Source: CAVQAH01 sp963784195 (GTDB lineage: Bacteria; Acidobacteriota; Vicinamibacteria; Vicinamibacterales; 2-12-FULL-66-21). Taken from it: a DNA stretch of 64,000 bases. The stretch is from the NCBI GenBank assembly GCA_963784195.1, contig CAWARA010000019.1, positions 50,615 to 114,614 of the forward strand, read 5' to 3'. The notes under the pieces were generated by a model. That model had not been told where the DNA came from. It saw only the letters and a list, made by a program, of their open reading frames with translations, and ran no database searches. Position numbers and translations under genes: made by a program. Positions within the stretch are counted from its first letter, which is position 1. Every line of letters starts with the position of its first letter. Positions 1 through 8,665 of the stretch are shown piece by piece.

Positions 1-673
1 AAGCTGCGACTTGAGCTCCTTCGCGACATCCTCCTGATTGGCGCGTCGCGCTTCTGTCAGCTTTTGCCGCGTGGCCAAGATCTCGCGTTCCATCTTTTCG
101 GTTTCTCGTTGCCGCTCGGCCACGGAGGCCATTTCTGCCACCGCATACTCGGATACGCCAGCGTCCCTCAATGTGAAGCGGACCGACACGCGCACGCCTT
201 CGCCGCGGCTCGTCGCCAGGTTCACCTCGTAGTCCTGCTCTTCGGGACCGCGCAGGCGCGTCGTGGTATTGCCGGTACTCTGCCCGAGAATCCAGGCCGC
301 ATCGACCAGCTTGTAGGACTTGTAAGGCAGGAACTCCTTCATGTCCGTCAGCGCCCGCCGTGCCGCCGGGGGCACGTCGTCGGGCGCCGTAGCGGCCTGC
401 AGGTCGGCGACCACGAGCACCACGCTGAACCCCTGCGGCGCGCGAAAGGCGTCACGGCTCTGCGCGGGCGGCGCAGGCTGCGGGGTAGGCTGGCCGCGGT
501 GTCTGCGCGGACGGCGGCTGCGTGCGCGGCGTCTGCACTGCTGGCACCGAACTACGCGGCGCCTGCGCTGGCGGCGCGGACGTCGGTGGCGCTTGTTGCG
601 CCCGCACACCGATTCCGCTGGCCAGCGCCACGGCCGCCGCGATGGCCGAGACGTGTCGAACGCCGCACGTCAT
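1..673 (-). CDS. Secreted hypothetical protein, cut by the window edge, with an apparent frameshift
   Basis: Third gene of a minus-strand operon headed by the ECF sigma factor at 1013-1615. Its ATG (673) overlaps the stop of the preceding gene (ATGA), suggesting translational coupling. The product opens with a signal peptide of about 26 residues, followed by a Pro/Ala/Gln/Thr-rich linker of about 45 residues. The reading frame must change near 481-501: before it the frame soon hits a stop at about 452, after it the alternative frame gives a clean domain starting with DAFRAPQGFSVVLVV that runs off the left edge. The last visible part is rich in Glu, Arg and Lys, like a coiled coil. No family recognised; an exported or periplasmic protein controlled by the sigma factor is an inference. 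Confidence 0.55.
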
Positions 674-1029
674 GGAAGGGTCTCCTTGATAGTGAACTCC
701 GGATCGAATACCCAGATGATCCGGGTTCCGCCAGGTGTCGAGAATTGCAGTTGCCGGCGATGCTCGGTTGGCGCGGTTCGAATAGTCTCTGGCTGTGGCC
801 TTACGTTTTCCACGTCGATCGTCCACTTGCGGCCGGCCACAATGCCCGCCGCAACCATCAAGGCCACCATCGTTGCCATCGCCAGCGGTTGATGCCAGGG
901 AGTCCGCACAACGTCGGGCCGTCGCGACGCATCGACCACGGTGCGACGCATCGCGTCCACCTGCATCGTCGACAGCTCGGAATCGGCCGCCGGATCGGCT
1001 TCGCGCAGGATGTCAGCAAGGTTTTTCAT
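670..1029 (-). CDS. Small single-pass membrane protein in sigma factor operon
   Basis: A 119-residue protein whose start overlaps the end of the ECF sigma gene by 17 bases and whose stop overlaps the next start. It has a charged N-terminal region of about 48 residues, one membrane segment at about 49-67 (ATMVALMVAAGIVAG) and a C-terminal domain outside the membrane ending in FDPEFTIKETLP. Position and topology fit a membrane anti-sigma-like or co-expressed sensor protein. The HxxxCxxC zinc-binding motif of classical anti-sigma factors is absent, so that role is only inferred. Confidence 0.6.
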   Translation of the reverse strand: MKNLADILREADPAADSELSTMQVDAMRRTVVDASRRPDVVRTPWHQPLAMATMVALMVAAGIVAGRKWTIDVENVRPQPETIRTAPTEHRRQLQFSTPGGTRIIWVFDPEFTIKETLP

Positions 1030-1615
1030 TGTGCCTCCTGCTTTCCAGGATCTTCGCCATCTCCCTCCGGCCGATCGACAGATGCCACCTCACCGTCACC
1101 GCACTGACGCCGAGGAGCTTCGCAATCGAAGGTATCGGCATGCCCTCGAGCTCGTACATCACGAGGATGGCGCGCCGTTTCGGAACGAGTTGCCCCAGCG
1201 CCTGCTGCACGAGAGAGCGCGCGATCAGCGCCGGCTCCGGATCGGAGGACTGGTACGGCCCATCGAGCTCGCCGCTCAACGCGCCATTCCGCTGCACAGC
1301 CAGCCGCCGCCAGCGGTCGCGGCAGATGTTAATGAGTACACGCACCAACCAGGCTTCTTCGTTGGGCGTCCCGTTCGGCACCGAGGCAGGCGAGCGCGCG
1401 GCGCGCAGGAAGGTTTCCTGGACGACATCCCGTGCGTCTTCGCTGCTCCCGCTCAGCCGTCTGGCCAGCCGGAAGAGCCTCTGGTGATGAGTATCGAACA
1501 GCGTCCCCAGACGCCTGGAAAAGTCCTCGGCGGCCCCATCCGCTGCCGCAGGCATCGCGATAGCCTGTCCGGTCATACGTCTGCTAAACGCCGCAAGCCC
1601 CGGGATTGTTGGCAT
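1013..1615 (-). CDS. ECF RNA polymerase sigma factor
   Basis: A 200-residue sigma-70 family protein of the extracytoplasmic function type. Region 2 is visible at about residues 35-100 (DTHHQRLFRLARRL, then DARDVVQETFLRA, which matches the -10 recognising segment), and region 4 at about 135-190, with the helix-turn-helix SIAKLLGVSAVTVRWHLSIGR. There is no region 3, as expected for ECF factors. It heads a tight three-gene minus-strand operon with a membrane protein and a secreted protein. The first 13 residues may be extra: an internal ATG at residue 14 is an alternative start. Confidence 0.85.
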   Translation of the reverse strand: MPTIPGLAAFSRRMTGQAIAMPAAADGAAEDFSRRLGTLFDTHHQRLFRLARRLSGSSEDARDVVQETFLRAARSPASVPNGTPNEEAWLVRVLINICRDRWRRLAVQRNGALSGELDGPYQSSDPEPALIARSLVQQALGQLVPKRRAILVMYELEGMPIPSIAKLLGVSAVTVRWHLSIGRREMAKILESRRHNEKPC

Positions 1616-1644
1616 AATTCGTTCGCGCGCCCCGCGAAACAGGG

Positions 1645-1956
1645 TTAATGCACCGGCCCCTTGTCCCAGCTGGCGCCGGTCGATTCCGAGATAATTCTCA
1701 TATGTTCCTGAAGCGCGGCAATCAGGTTGGGCACCACCTGGAGCGGTACCGCGATTTTCGCCCGGACGGGTGCCCGCACGACGTGCTCCGACTCAGCGAC
1801 GTGAATATCTTTCTCGGAAAGCGGAAGGACCTCGCAGAACGACAGCGTGAAGTCGAATGGAGTATGGGAGATCGCGCAGAAGTTTGCGTAAATCCGGGGC
1901 ACATCGCCAGAGTCGTCCGGGGCGATGGTGAAATTGATCTGTTTGCGCTCGTTCAT
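1645..1956 (-). CDS. DUF3467 domain protein
   Basis: A small (103-residue) cytoplasmic protein carrying the DUF3467 signature: DVPRIYANFCAISHTPFDFTL, then a LPLSEKD-like stretch and a helical C-terminal part (VVPNLIAALQEHM). Members are conserved in many phyla, but their biochemical role is unknown. The ATG at 1956 is chosen because it leads straight into the polar start MNERKQINFTI; an upstream ATG at 1965 would add three residues. It lies just downstream of lexA on the same strand (26-base gap), so it may be co-transcribed. Confidence 0.8.
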   Translation of the reverse strand: MNERKQINFTIAPDDSGDVPRIYANFCAISHTPFDFTLSFCEVLPLSEKDIHVAESEHVVRAPVRAKIAVPLQVVPNLIAALQEHMRIISESTGASWDKGPVH

Positions 1957-1982
1957 GGAGCGCATTCTACAGAAAAAGGCCG

Positions 1983-2588
1983 CTAGTACCGCCGCATCAC
2001 GCCGACAACGACTCCCTGAATCTGCACCTGATCGGCGGGCACGACGATCGGCTGGATGGTGGGGTTGGCGGGCTGCAGCCGCACCCGGCCCTGTTCCCGA
2101 TAGAGTTTCTTGAGCGTGACGTCCGAGCCATTCAGCAGCGCGATGACCATCTCGCCGTTGTCCGCCGTCCGGCGATCCTCGACGATCACGTAGTCGCCGT
2201 CGCGAATGTGCTCTTCAATCATCGAGTCGCCCTTGACGCGCAGCACGTAGCTGTCGCGCTTGCCGACGAGCGCTTCGGGCACGGCCAGCGACTCGCTGCC
2301 GACAACCGCCTCGATTGGCGAGCCGGCCGCGACGTAGCCCAGCATCGGCAGCTCGACCGCGCGAGCACCCAGACGCGTCGAGACGAGCTCGACCGATCGG
2401 CTTCGATTCCAGGCGCGTTTGATGAAGCCTTTTTCCTCGAGGTTGGTCAGGTGCTTGTGCACCGTGGCCAGCGACGACAGGTTGAAGCGGCGGCCGATCT
2501 CTTCCAGGCTCGGAGCGTAGCCGTGCTGCTGGATGAAATCGTTGAGGAAATCCAGGATCTCCCGCTGACGTTTCGTAAGTGGCAGCAT
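1983..2588 (-). CDS. lexA: LexA repressor, SOS response regulator
   Basis: A full-length 201-residue LexA. The N-terminal winged helix (about 1-65) contains the recognition region PSLEEIGRRFNLSSLATVHKHL. The self-cleavage Ala-Gly bond is at residues 88-89 (GYVAAGSP), the catalytic serine is Ser122 in GDSMIEE and the catalytic lysine is Lys160 in DVTLKKL. In the family, RecA filaments on single-stranded DNA stimulate cleavage, inactivating the repressor and inducing DNA repair genes. LexA usually represses its own gene; the direct repeats at 2633-2666 just upstream are a candidate operator. Confidence 0.95.
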   Translation of the reverse strand: MLPLTKRQREILDFLNDFIQQHGYAPSLEEIGRRFNLSSLATVHKHLTNLEEKGFIKRAWNRSRSVELVSTRLGARAVELPMLGYVAAGSPIEAVVGSESLAVPEALVGKRDSYVLRVKGDSMIEEHIRDGDYVIVEDRRTADNGEMVIALLNGSDVTLKKLYREQGRVRLQPANPTIQPIVVPADQVQIQGVVVGVMRRY

Positions 2589-2632
2589 GATGCGCGCACT
2601 ATACGCAAAGGAAAAGCGAAAGTCAAACGCGG

Positions 2633-2666
2633 ATCACGCACGGGACGCGCATCACGCACGGGACGC
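2633..2666. promoter_or_regulatory. Two 16-bp direct repeats upstream of lexA
   Basis: The 16-mer ATCACGCACGGGACGC occurs at 2633-2648 and again, exactly, at 2651-2666 (18-bp period). The pair lies 45-78 bases upstream of the lexA start and about 110 bases upstream of the divergent sigma factor gene. Perfect helically spaced repeats (just under two turns) here suggest a regulator binding site, possibly LexA itself; no classical LexA box is seen. Confidence 0.4.
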
Positions 2667-2774
2667 AGATCCTCGCGGATCCCGCGGGAATGGCTGAGGT
2701 CCGTTTAACATTCACTCGGGCAACCGGGTCTAACCCGATGAGAGCCGACGGGTTGCGATGGAAAACGGCATGCT

Positions 2775-3410
2775 GTGCGGATCGAGATGCTGAGCCGGGT
2801 CTGGACTGGTGTCGTGACGCCTGACTGGAAACTGCGCGTTAGCGGCACCGGCAATCAGACGGCTGCGGACCCGATGTGGGCCTCGGCAGAGGACCGTGAC
2901 CTCGTCACGGCGACTCTTGCGGGTCAACGGGAAGCGTTCGACGTAATCGTCGAGCGCCATCGCCGTCAGATCTATCAGCTTTGCTTCCGCTTCGTCGGCA
3001 ATCACGAGGACGCAAGCGATCTCGCCCAGGACGTTTTCGTGCGCGCCTATCGGGGACTGCGCGGATTCAAGGGAAACGCGTCGTTTTCAACGTGGCTGTA
3101 CCGTATCGGCGTCAATGTCTGCTTGAATCGGGTGTCGCTCAAGCGACCCCGAATCGAAGCGATTGACGAACGAAAGCTGCCCGAGAGTTCGTCGGAGCGG
3201 CCCGACGTTGCGGTGATGCGGCAGGAGCGCGCGCTCGAAGTGCGTGCGGCGATCGCCAAGCTGCCGCCGAAACAGCGCGCGACGCTGATTTTGCGGATCT
3301 ATCACGAGCTGCCGCACGAGGAGATTGCCGGCGTGCTCGGAAGTTCGGTGGGCGCGGTGAAAGCAAACTTCTTTCACGCGCTGGCGAATCTGAAGAAGCT
3401 ATTGCGATGA
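2775..3410 (+). CDS. ECF RNA polymerase sigma factor
   Basis: A sigma-70 family ECF factor. Region 2 is at about residues 50-115 of the long form (IYQLCFRFVGNHEDASDLAQ, then DVFVRAYRGLRGFKG) and region 4 at about 150-205 (LPPKQRATLILRIYHELPHE, then EIAGVLGSSVGAVKANFFHAL). The GTG at 2775 gives 211 residues, but the ATG at 2874 (MWASAEDRDLV) gives a more typical 178 residues and may be the true start. Its stop overlaps the start of the anti-sigma gene (ATGA at 3407), so the two are translationally coupled and form a regulator/anti-regulator pair. Confidence 0.88.
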   Translation: MRIEMLSRVWTGVVTPDWKLRVSGTGNQTAADPMWASAEDRDLVTATLAGQREAFDVIVERHRRQIYQLCFRFVGNHEDASDLAQDVFVRAYRGLRGFKGNASFSTWLYRIGVNVCLNRVSLKRPRIEAIDERKLPESSSERPDVAVMRQERALEVRAAIAKLPPKQRATLILRIYHELPHEEIAGVLGSSVGAVKANFFHALANLKKLLR

Positions 3411-4021
3411 CGCATCTCTCGGAATCGGAGCTCCTCGACGCGGCGGAAGCCCGGCTGTCTGCTGAGCGGCAGCGCCACGCTGAGACTTGTGCAGCGTGCG
3501 CTCGGCAGGTCGAGGATCTGCGTGACGTGCTGGCGCGAACGGTTCGCGCAGACGTGCCGGAACCGTCTCCGCTGTTCTGGGATCATTTCTCCGCCCGCGT
3601 CCGCGACGAGATCGCGAACGAGACTCCCGGCCGTTGGGGATGGACCTCGGGCCTGCGGCCATGGCCTGTGGCTGCGGCTGCGGCCGTGGTGGTCGCGTTG
3701 CTCGTGGCAAGCAGTGTTTTTCGTGCACCCTCGAACCAGCCGACAGCCGGGACAGATCGACAAGAGGTCGCGGACGCACGCCCGCCGGCCGTCGCTCCCG
3801 TTGACGCCGACGCCGACCCGAACGATGTCGATGTCGAGGTCGACGAGGCCTGGGCCGTCGTCCGCTCGGTGGCAGACGACGTGGTGTGGGATGACGTGAC
3901 GGACGCCGGCATCAGCGCGCGTCCGGGATCGGCTGATCGAGCGATCCAGACACTGTCGGCAGCCGAACGGACCGAGCTCGCCGCGCTCATCGCTGAGGAG
4001 TTGAAACGCTCCGGTGCGTAA
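3407..4021 (+). CDS. Membrane anti-sigma factor with HxxxCxxC zinc motif
   Basis: A 204-residue protein starting inside the last codon of the sigma gene. The N-terminal cytoplasmic part has the HAETCAAC (HxxxCxxC) motif at about residues 25-32 that anti-sigma domains use to hold ECF factors. One membrane segment follows at about 87-105 (VAAAAAVVVALLVASSVF). The outer part is very acidic, with an Asp-rich run (DADADPNDVDVEVDE). This fits a transmembrane anti-sigma factor that releases the upstream ECF sigma on an envelope signal; the signal is unknown. Confidence 0.8.
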   Translation: MTHLSESELLDAAEARLSAERQRHAETCAACARQVEDLRDVLARTVRADVPEPSPLFWDHFSARVRDEIANETPGRWGWTSGLRPWPVAAAAAVVVALLVASSVFRAPSNQPTAGTDRQEVADARPPAVAPVDADADPNDVDVEVDEAWAVVRSVADDVVWDDVTDAGISARPGSADRAIQTLSAAERTELAALIAEELKRSGA

Positions 4022-4028
4022 GGCAGAC

Positions 4029-4601
4029 ATGAGAGTCATGATTCAACGCGCGATCGTCATCAGCATCGTGGTAGTCCTCGCGACCGCGGCCACGGTGCGC
4101 GCGGAGCAGGGGAAAGAACCGCCCGCGAAGGGCGGCACCGCGCAGACCGAGGCCGATACCGCTGACGTCTTCAACACGTTGCGCGCGACCAACGAGCTGA
4201 TCGGTATGCTCGACGCGTACGCGACGATCCAGGCGCAGCAGGCACTGCAGCTGGGCGACGAGCAGTATGGCCGGTTCATTCCGCTGTTGAAGAAACTGCA
4301 AGAGACGCGGCGGCGGAATCAGCAGGCCCGCAACCGGATGATTGGCGAGTTGAGGCGGCTGGCAGGCCCGAGGGCAGCCGCGCCGGCAGACGAGGGAGTG
4401 ATCGCCGAAAAGCTGAAGGCGTTACGCGAGCACGACGAGCGTGCGGCCGCCGAGATCCGCGCCGCCGTCGGGGCGATCGACGAGATTCTCACACCGCAGC
4501 AACAGGCCCGATTCCGCATCTTCGAAGAGCACATCGAAAACCGGAAGCTCGATCTCCTCCTGCGCGCGCGAGCCCGGGCCGGCCGTCAGGGCCGCCTGTA
4601 G
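4029..4601 (+). CDS. Periplasmic Spy/CpxP-like helical protein
   Basis: About 190 residues. A signal peptide of about 25 residues (IVISIVVVLATAATVRA) is followed by a wholly helical, Arg/Glu/Ala-rich domain. Repeats of the kind IPLLKKLQETRRRNQQARNR and a final LTPQQQARF motif resemble the LTxxQ motif of Spy/CpxP chaperones. It is the third gene of the sigma/anti-sigma operon, so a periplasmic stress chaperone or sensor for that circuit is likely. The ATG at 4029 is preferred to the GTG at 4014 because it leaves a normal signal peptide. A REP-like palindrome begins right at its stop codon. Confidence 0.6.
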   Translation: MRVMIQRAIVISIVVVLATAATVRAEQGKEPPAKGGTAQTEADTADVFNTLRATNELIGMLDAYATIQAQQALQLGDEQYGRFIPLLKKLQETRRRNQQARNRMIGELRRLAGPRAAAPADEGVIAEKLKALREHDERAAAEIRAAVGAIDEILTPQQQARFRIFEEHIENRKLDLLLRARARAGRQGRL

Positions 4602-4621
4602 GCCCGACCTTCAGGTCGGGC
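4602..4621. repeat. REP-like palindrome, family 1
   Basis: GCCCGACCTTCAGGTCGGGC, a 20-bp inverted repeat with a 2-base centre, starting within the stop codon of the preceding gene. The same element is at 9855-9874 and 49699-49718, and a half copy is at 12124-12132, each following a preceding TA(G/A). Confidence 0.8.
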
Positions 4622-4683
4622 ATGCCTCAAACCAGCAATGTCGGGCGTGTCCACAAACCACGACCACCGTTGTACAATTACTC

Positions 4684-5289
4684 ATGCAATCAGGGCTTCG
4701 TCTCGCCGTCGCTGCGACACTCTGCGCGGCTGCCGTCGCCCCCGCCGTGGGCTGGCAGCGCTTTAGCAAACAGGATGCGGACCGTTTCCAAACCAAGCTC
4801 GTCCGCATCGTGGACCTCGGGAACGGCGGCCGCCGCAGCGCGAAGGCCGAAACGACCCGTTTGACGGATACCGAAGTCACCTCCTACCTCCGCTACAACG
4901 CCAGCGGCCAGGTTCCCGTCGGGATCGTCGAGCCGACGCTCACGGCGCTGGGCGACGGTCGTGTCGGCGGCCAGGCGATCGTGGATCTGGATGCGGTGCG
5001 CAAGCAGAAGGAGCGTGGCTGGATGGATCCGCTGGCGTACCTCAGCGGGCGCATGCCGCTCACCGCGAGAGGCAAACTGATCACCCAGGGCGGCGTGGGA
5101 CGCTTCCAGCTGGAGTCGGCGGAGGTGTCCGGCGTCAGCATCCCCAAGACCGTTCTGCAGGAGCTGCTCTCGTACTACTCCAAAACACCCGAGAATCCGA
5201 ACGGCATCAACATGGACGACCCATTCGATCTGCCGTCGAAGATTCGCGAGATCCAGGTAGGGAAGGGGGAGGCGGTCGTCGTCCAGTGA
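4684..5289 (+). CDS. Secreted hypothetical protein upstream of recG
   Basis: A 201-residue protein with a signal peptide (RLAVAATLCAAAVAPAVG) and one folded domain of beta-strand character, for example LTALGDGRVGGQAIVDLDAV and QGGVGRFQLESAEVSGVSIP. It ends KIREIQVGKGEAVVVQ. The pattern recalls the LmeA/DUF2993-type lipid-binding periplasmic proteins, but this is only a resemblance. Its TGA is followed directly by the ATG of recG, so the two are probably co-transcribed. Confidence 0.65.
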   Translation: MQSGLRLAVAATLCAAAVAPAVGWQRFSKQDADRFQTKLVRIVDLGNGGRRSAKAETTRLTDTEVTSYLRYNASGQVPVGIVEPTLTALGDGRVGGQAIVDLDAVRKQKERGWMDPLAYLSGRMPLTARGKLITQGGVGRFQLESAEVSGVSIPKTVLQELLSYYSKTPENPNGINMDDPFDLPSKIREIQVGKGEAVVVQ

Positions 5290-7408
5290 ATGGACCCGCT
5301 TCAGAGTCCACTTCAGTACCTCAAAGGTGTCGGCCCCCGGCGCGCCGCTGACCTTCAGCGCGTCGGCCTGCATACGATCGAAGATCTGCTGTATCGGTTC
5401 CCGATCCGCTACGAGGACCGCGGCACATTTCAAACGATCGCCTCGTTGAAGCCCGGCGTCGCCGCATCGGTGATCGGCGAAGTCGTCAGCGCCGGCATCC
5501 GCCCCACCCGCAGGCCCCGGTTCAAGATTTTCGAAATGCTCGTGCGCGACAAGTCGGGATCGTTGCGTGCGATCTGGTTCAATCAGCCGTTCTTGAAGGA
5601 CGTCTTCCGGCCGCATCAGCGCGTCATCCTGTACGGACGGCTGGAACTGACGTCACACGGCCTGCAGCTCCAGAACCCCCAATACGAAATCCTGCCGCAG
5701 GAAAGCGACGCGCCTGACGAGAGCGGTGAGCCGCCTGAAGACGAAACGCTGCATACCGGCCGCATCATTCCAATCTACGAGAAGACCGGGACCCTCACGA
5801 CGAAGATGCAGCGAGTGCTCGTGCATCACGCGCTCGCGCAACTCCCGGCGCAACTCCTCGATCCGTTGCCTGACGACGTTCGCCGCCGGGCGCAGCTGAT
5901 CGACCGGCGAACCGCGCTGTCGGATGTGCACTTTCCTCCCGAGGGCACGAACCTCGAAGACCTGAACCAGTTTCGCTCGCCTGCACAGCGGCGGCTGATC
6001 TTCGAGGAGTTCTTCCTGTTTCAACTCGGCCTGGTGCTGAGGAAACGCCGCGCCGAAGCGGAGAAGAAACCTCGCTCGGTGGTAATCACCGACGAGGTCA
6101 GGGAGGCTGCTCGCCGGGTGCTGCCGTTCCGCCTCACCGGCGATCAAAAGAAAGTGATTGCCGAGATCGTCGAGGACATGAAGCGCCCGCACCCGATGAA
6201 CCGCCTGCTGCAGGGTGACGTCGGATCGGGGAAGACGATCGTCGCGTTGATGGCGGCGCTCGTGGCGATGGAGAACAACTTCCAGGTCGCGTTCATGGCG
6301 CCGACGGAAATCCTGGCCGAACAGCACTTCATCACCATCCGCAGGCTGCTGGAGTCATCCAGGTTTCGCATGACCTTGCTGACCGGGGCGACGCCGGCGA
6401 AGAAGCGGCGCGAGCTCCAGGCGGAGCTTGCTGGCGGTTCGATCCACCTCGTGGTCGGCACGCACGCGCTCGTCGAGAATCCCGTCGCGTTTCGCGAGCT
6501 CGGCCTCGCGATCATCGACGAACAGCATCGCTTCGGCGTGATGCAGCGGGCCGCGCTTCGAGCCAAGGGCATGCACCCGGACGTTCTCGTGATGACGGCC
6601 ACGCCGATTCCGAGGACGCTGGCGTTGACGACGTACGGCGATCTCGACGTCTCGGTGATGCGCGAGATGCCGCCAGGCCGTCACCCCATCAAGACGATCG
6701 CCAAGCCTGAAGCGCGGCGCGACGAGATCTACGACTTCGTCCGGCAGCAGCTGGATGCGGGCCGGCAGGCCTACGTCATCTACCCGCTCGTCGAGGAGTC
6801 CGCCAAGGTCGACCTCCGGGCCGCAACCGAGATGGCGGATCATCTCGCCCAGGACATCTTCCCGGCCTATCGCGTGTCCCTCCTGCACGGGCGGATGACG
6901 CAGGAGGCGAAAGACCGCGCGATGCAAGCCTTTGCGCATGGCGAGGTCCAGATCCTCGTATCGACGACCGTCGTCGAGGTCGGTGTCGATGTGCCGAATG
7001 CGGCGGTGATGGTGGTCGAGCACGCCGAGCGTTTCGGCCTGTCGCAGCTGCATCAGTTGCGCGGCCGCGTCGGACGCGGCGCGCATCAGTCGGTACTGCG
7101 TGCTGCTCTATCAGGCGCCGCTGACCGATCACGGGCGCGAACGCCTGAAGGCGCTGACCGAAACCACCGACGGCTTCGTGATCGCCGAGCGAGACCTGGC
7201 GCTTCGCGGGCCAGGGGACTTCTTCGGCACGCGTCAGTCCGGCATGCCCACGCTCAGGGTCGGCGACCTGCTGAGGGATCACCGGCTGATGGAAGATGCG
7301 CGGCGCGAAGCGGTCGCCGCGCTCGACGACGTCCGCGCGTCGGAGCCGCTCGTCGCATTTGTTCGATCGAGCTGGGAGCAGCGGTTTGGGTTGGTGGGGG
7401 TTGGTTGA
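5290..7408 (+). CDS. recG: ATP-dependent DNA helicase RecG, frameshifted near the end
   Basis: RecG remodels stalled replication forks and Holliday junctions. The start shows the wedge/OB-fold domain (LKGVGPRRAADLQRVGLHTI). The helicase motifs follow: Walker A LLQGDVGSGKTIVA, the DEQH-type box (IIDEQHRFGV), motif III MTATPIPRTLALT and the C-terminal helicase lobe ending LHQLRGRVGRG. At 7092-7093 one extra G shifts the frame. Removing it restores HQSYCVLLYQAP and the normal C-terminal domain through to the TGA at 7408, for about 705 residues. As read, the protein would continue in the wrong frame to 7476. An assembly indel is the likeliest cause. Confidence 0.92.
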
Positions 7409-7410
7409 TA

Positions 7411-7522
7411 ATCGGAAATCGGAAATCGGCAATCGGAGATCGGGCAATCGGGGAATCTGGCAGATCGGCAGTCTGATGACGTCCGATTTCCGATTTCCGA
7501 TTGCCGATTTCCGATTTCCGAT
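7411..7522. repeat. Inverted array of short tandem repeats (hairpin locus A)
   Basis: Between recG and rsmD, the left arm at 7411-7436 is built of ATCGGAA/ATCGGCA heptamers and octamers. Its exact reverse complement is at 7497-7522 (26 bp, no mismatch), inside a longer array of CCGATTT units from 7482 to 7526. The intervening 60 bases are more degenerate copies of the same unit. It would fold into a long hairpin and starts three bases after the recG stop. Confidence 0.85.
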
Positions 7523-7529
7523 TGCCCAT

Positions 7530-8073
7530 ATGCGCATAATCGCCGGTTCACTTGAAAGGCCGTCGTCTTGAGGCCCCCGAGTGGGAGGGCCTGCGACCGA
7601 CATCCGATCGGCTGCGCGAGACGCTTTTCAACGTGCTGGCACCTGTCATCGAAGGGGCGCGCGTGATCGACGGCTATGCGGGGACGGGGGCGGTCGGCAT
7701 CGAGGCGTTGAGCCGCGGGGCTGCGCACGTGACGTTCATCGAGCAGGACATGCGCGCCGTGCGGCTGATCGAGACGAACCTGGCGCGCTGCGGTGTGAGG
7801 GAGCGCTATGCTATTATCCGCGCGGGGTTTGCGGGCGCAGCGCAACGGCTGGCGGGGGAGCAGGCGAACGTCATCTTTCTCGACCCGCCGTACGGCCCAG
7901 CCGCGCTCGGTGAGGCGCTCGACAGCGCGTCGGCGCTGGCCTCGCCGGCCACCATCGTCGTTATCGAACATGCCAGGCGCGATGCGGCACCGGACTCGGC
8001 CGGCGCGCTGGTTCGCACGCGGGAACTGACGTCAGGCGACAGCGCGCTCGCGTTCTACCGGTGTCGGGCTTAG
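7530..8073 (+). CDS. rsmD: 16S rRNA (guanine-966-N2)-methyltransferase RsmD, frameshifted near the start
   Basis: RsmD methylates G966 of 16S rRNA during 30S assembly. The protein begins MRIIAGSL at the ATG 7530, but an extra G at about 7554 breaks the frame. Removing it gives SLKGRRLEAPEWEGLRPTSD, the usual family start. The SAM-binding motif is VIDGYAGTGAVGIEALSRGA and the catalytic motif FLDPPYG, the N2-guanine methyltransferase [DNS]PPY signature. About 180 residues. It is followed by coaD, an association that is common in bacteria. Confidence 0.88.
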
Positions 8074-8144
8074 GCGCGCACGGCGCGCCTCGCCGTAGCC
8101 TTGGCGGAGGCGGGACCGAGCCGGGGTGTGGGGCGGAGCCCCAC
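8073..8144. repeat. Two short hairpins between rsmD and coaD
   Basis: GGCGCGC-ACG-GCGCGCC at 8073-8089 and GTGGGGC-GGA-GCCCCAC at 8128-8144 are perfect short inverted repeats. Neither is followed by a T run, so they are palindromic spacers rather than clear intrinsic terminators. Confidence 0.6.
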
Positions 8145-8160
8145 GTTAGCAAGGAGCCGC

Positions 8161-8664
8161 ATGAGCGACAAGATCGCGATCTATCCCGGCTCGTTCGATC
8201 CGTTGACGAATGGACACGTGGACATCATCCAGCGTGGCTCGCGGTTCTTCGACCGCATCATCATCGCGGTGCTGATCAACCTCGAAAAAGCGCCGCTTTT
8301 TACCGTGCCGGAGCGTGTGGCGATCGCGCGGGAAGTGTTTCGCGACTGGTCCAATGTCGAGGTGGACACCTTCGATGGACTGCTCGTCGACTATGCTCGG
8401 AGCCGGAAGGCCAGCGTCATCGTGCGCGGGCTGCGTGCCGTTTCGGACTTCGAGTTCGAGATGCAGATGGCGCTGATGAACCGGCGGCTGGCGCCGGACG
8501 TGGAAACGGTGTTCATGATGCCGGCCGAGCCGTACACTTACGTGAGCTCGCGGCTGGTGAAAGAAGTCGTGGCGCTCGGCGGATCCGTGAACGGGCTGGT
8601 GCCCGAGATCGTGGAACGCCGGCTGCGTGAGAAAAAACTGGCGCGAGAAACCCTGAAGGCCTGA
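8161..8664 (+). CDS. coaD: Phosphopantetheine adenylyltransferase
   Basis: A full-length 167-residue CoaD, catalysing ATP + 4'-phosphopantetheine to dephospho-CoA + PPi, the penultimate step of coenzyme A synthesis. The nucleotidyltransferase signature is YPGSFDPLTNGHVDII, with the TxGH-like GH at residues 18-19. The pantetheine-side motif RGLRAVSDFEFEMQMALMN and the C-terminal SSRLVKEVVALGGSV are present. The ATG at 8161 is preceded by AAGGAGCC, a good ribosome binding site. The next gene starts two bases after its stop. Confidence 0.96.
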   Translation: MSDKIAIYPGSFDPLTNGHVDIIQRGSRFFDRIIIAVLINLEKAPLFTVPERVAIAREVFRDWSNVEVDTFDGLLVDYARSRKASVIVRGLRAVSDFEFEMQMALMNRRLAPDVETVFMMPAEPYTYVSSRLVKEVVALGGSVNGLVPEIVERRLREKKLARETLKA

Positions 8665-8665
8665 C

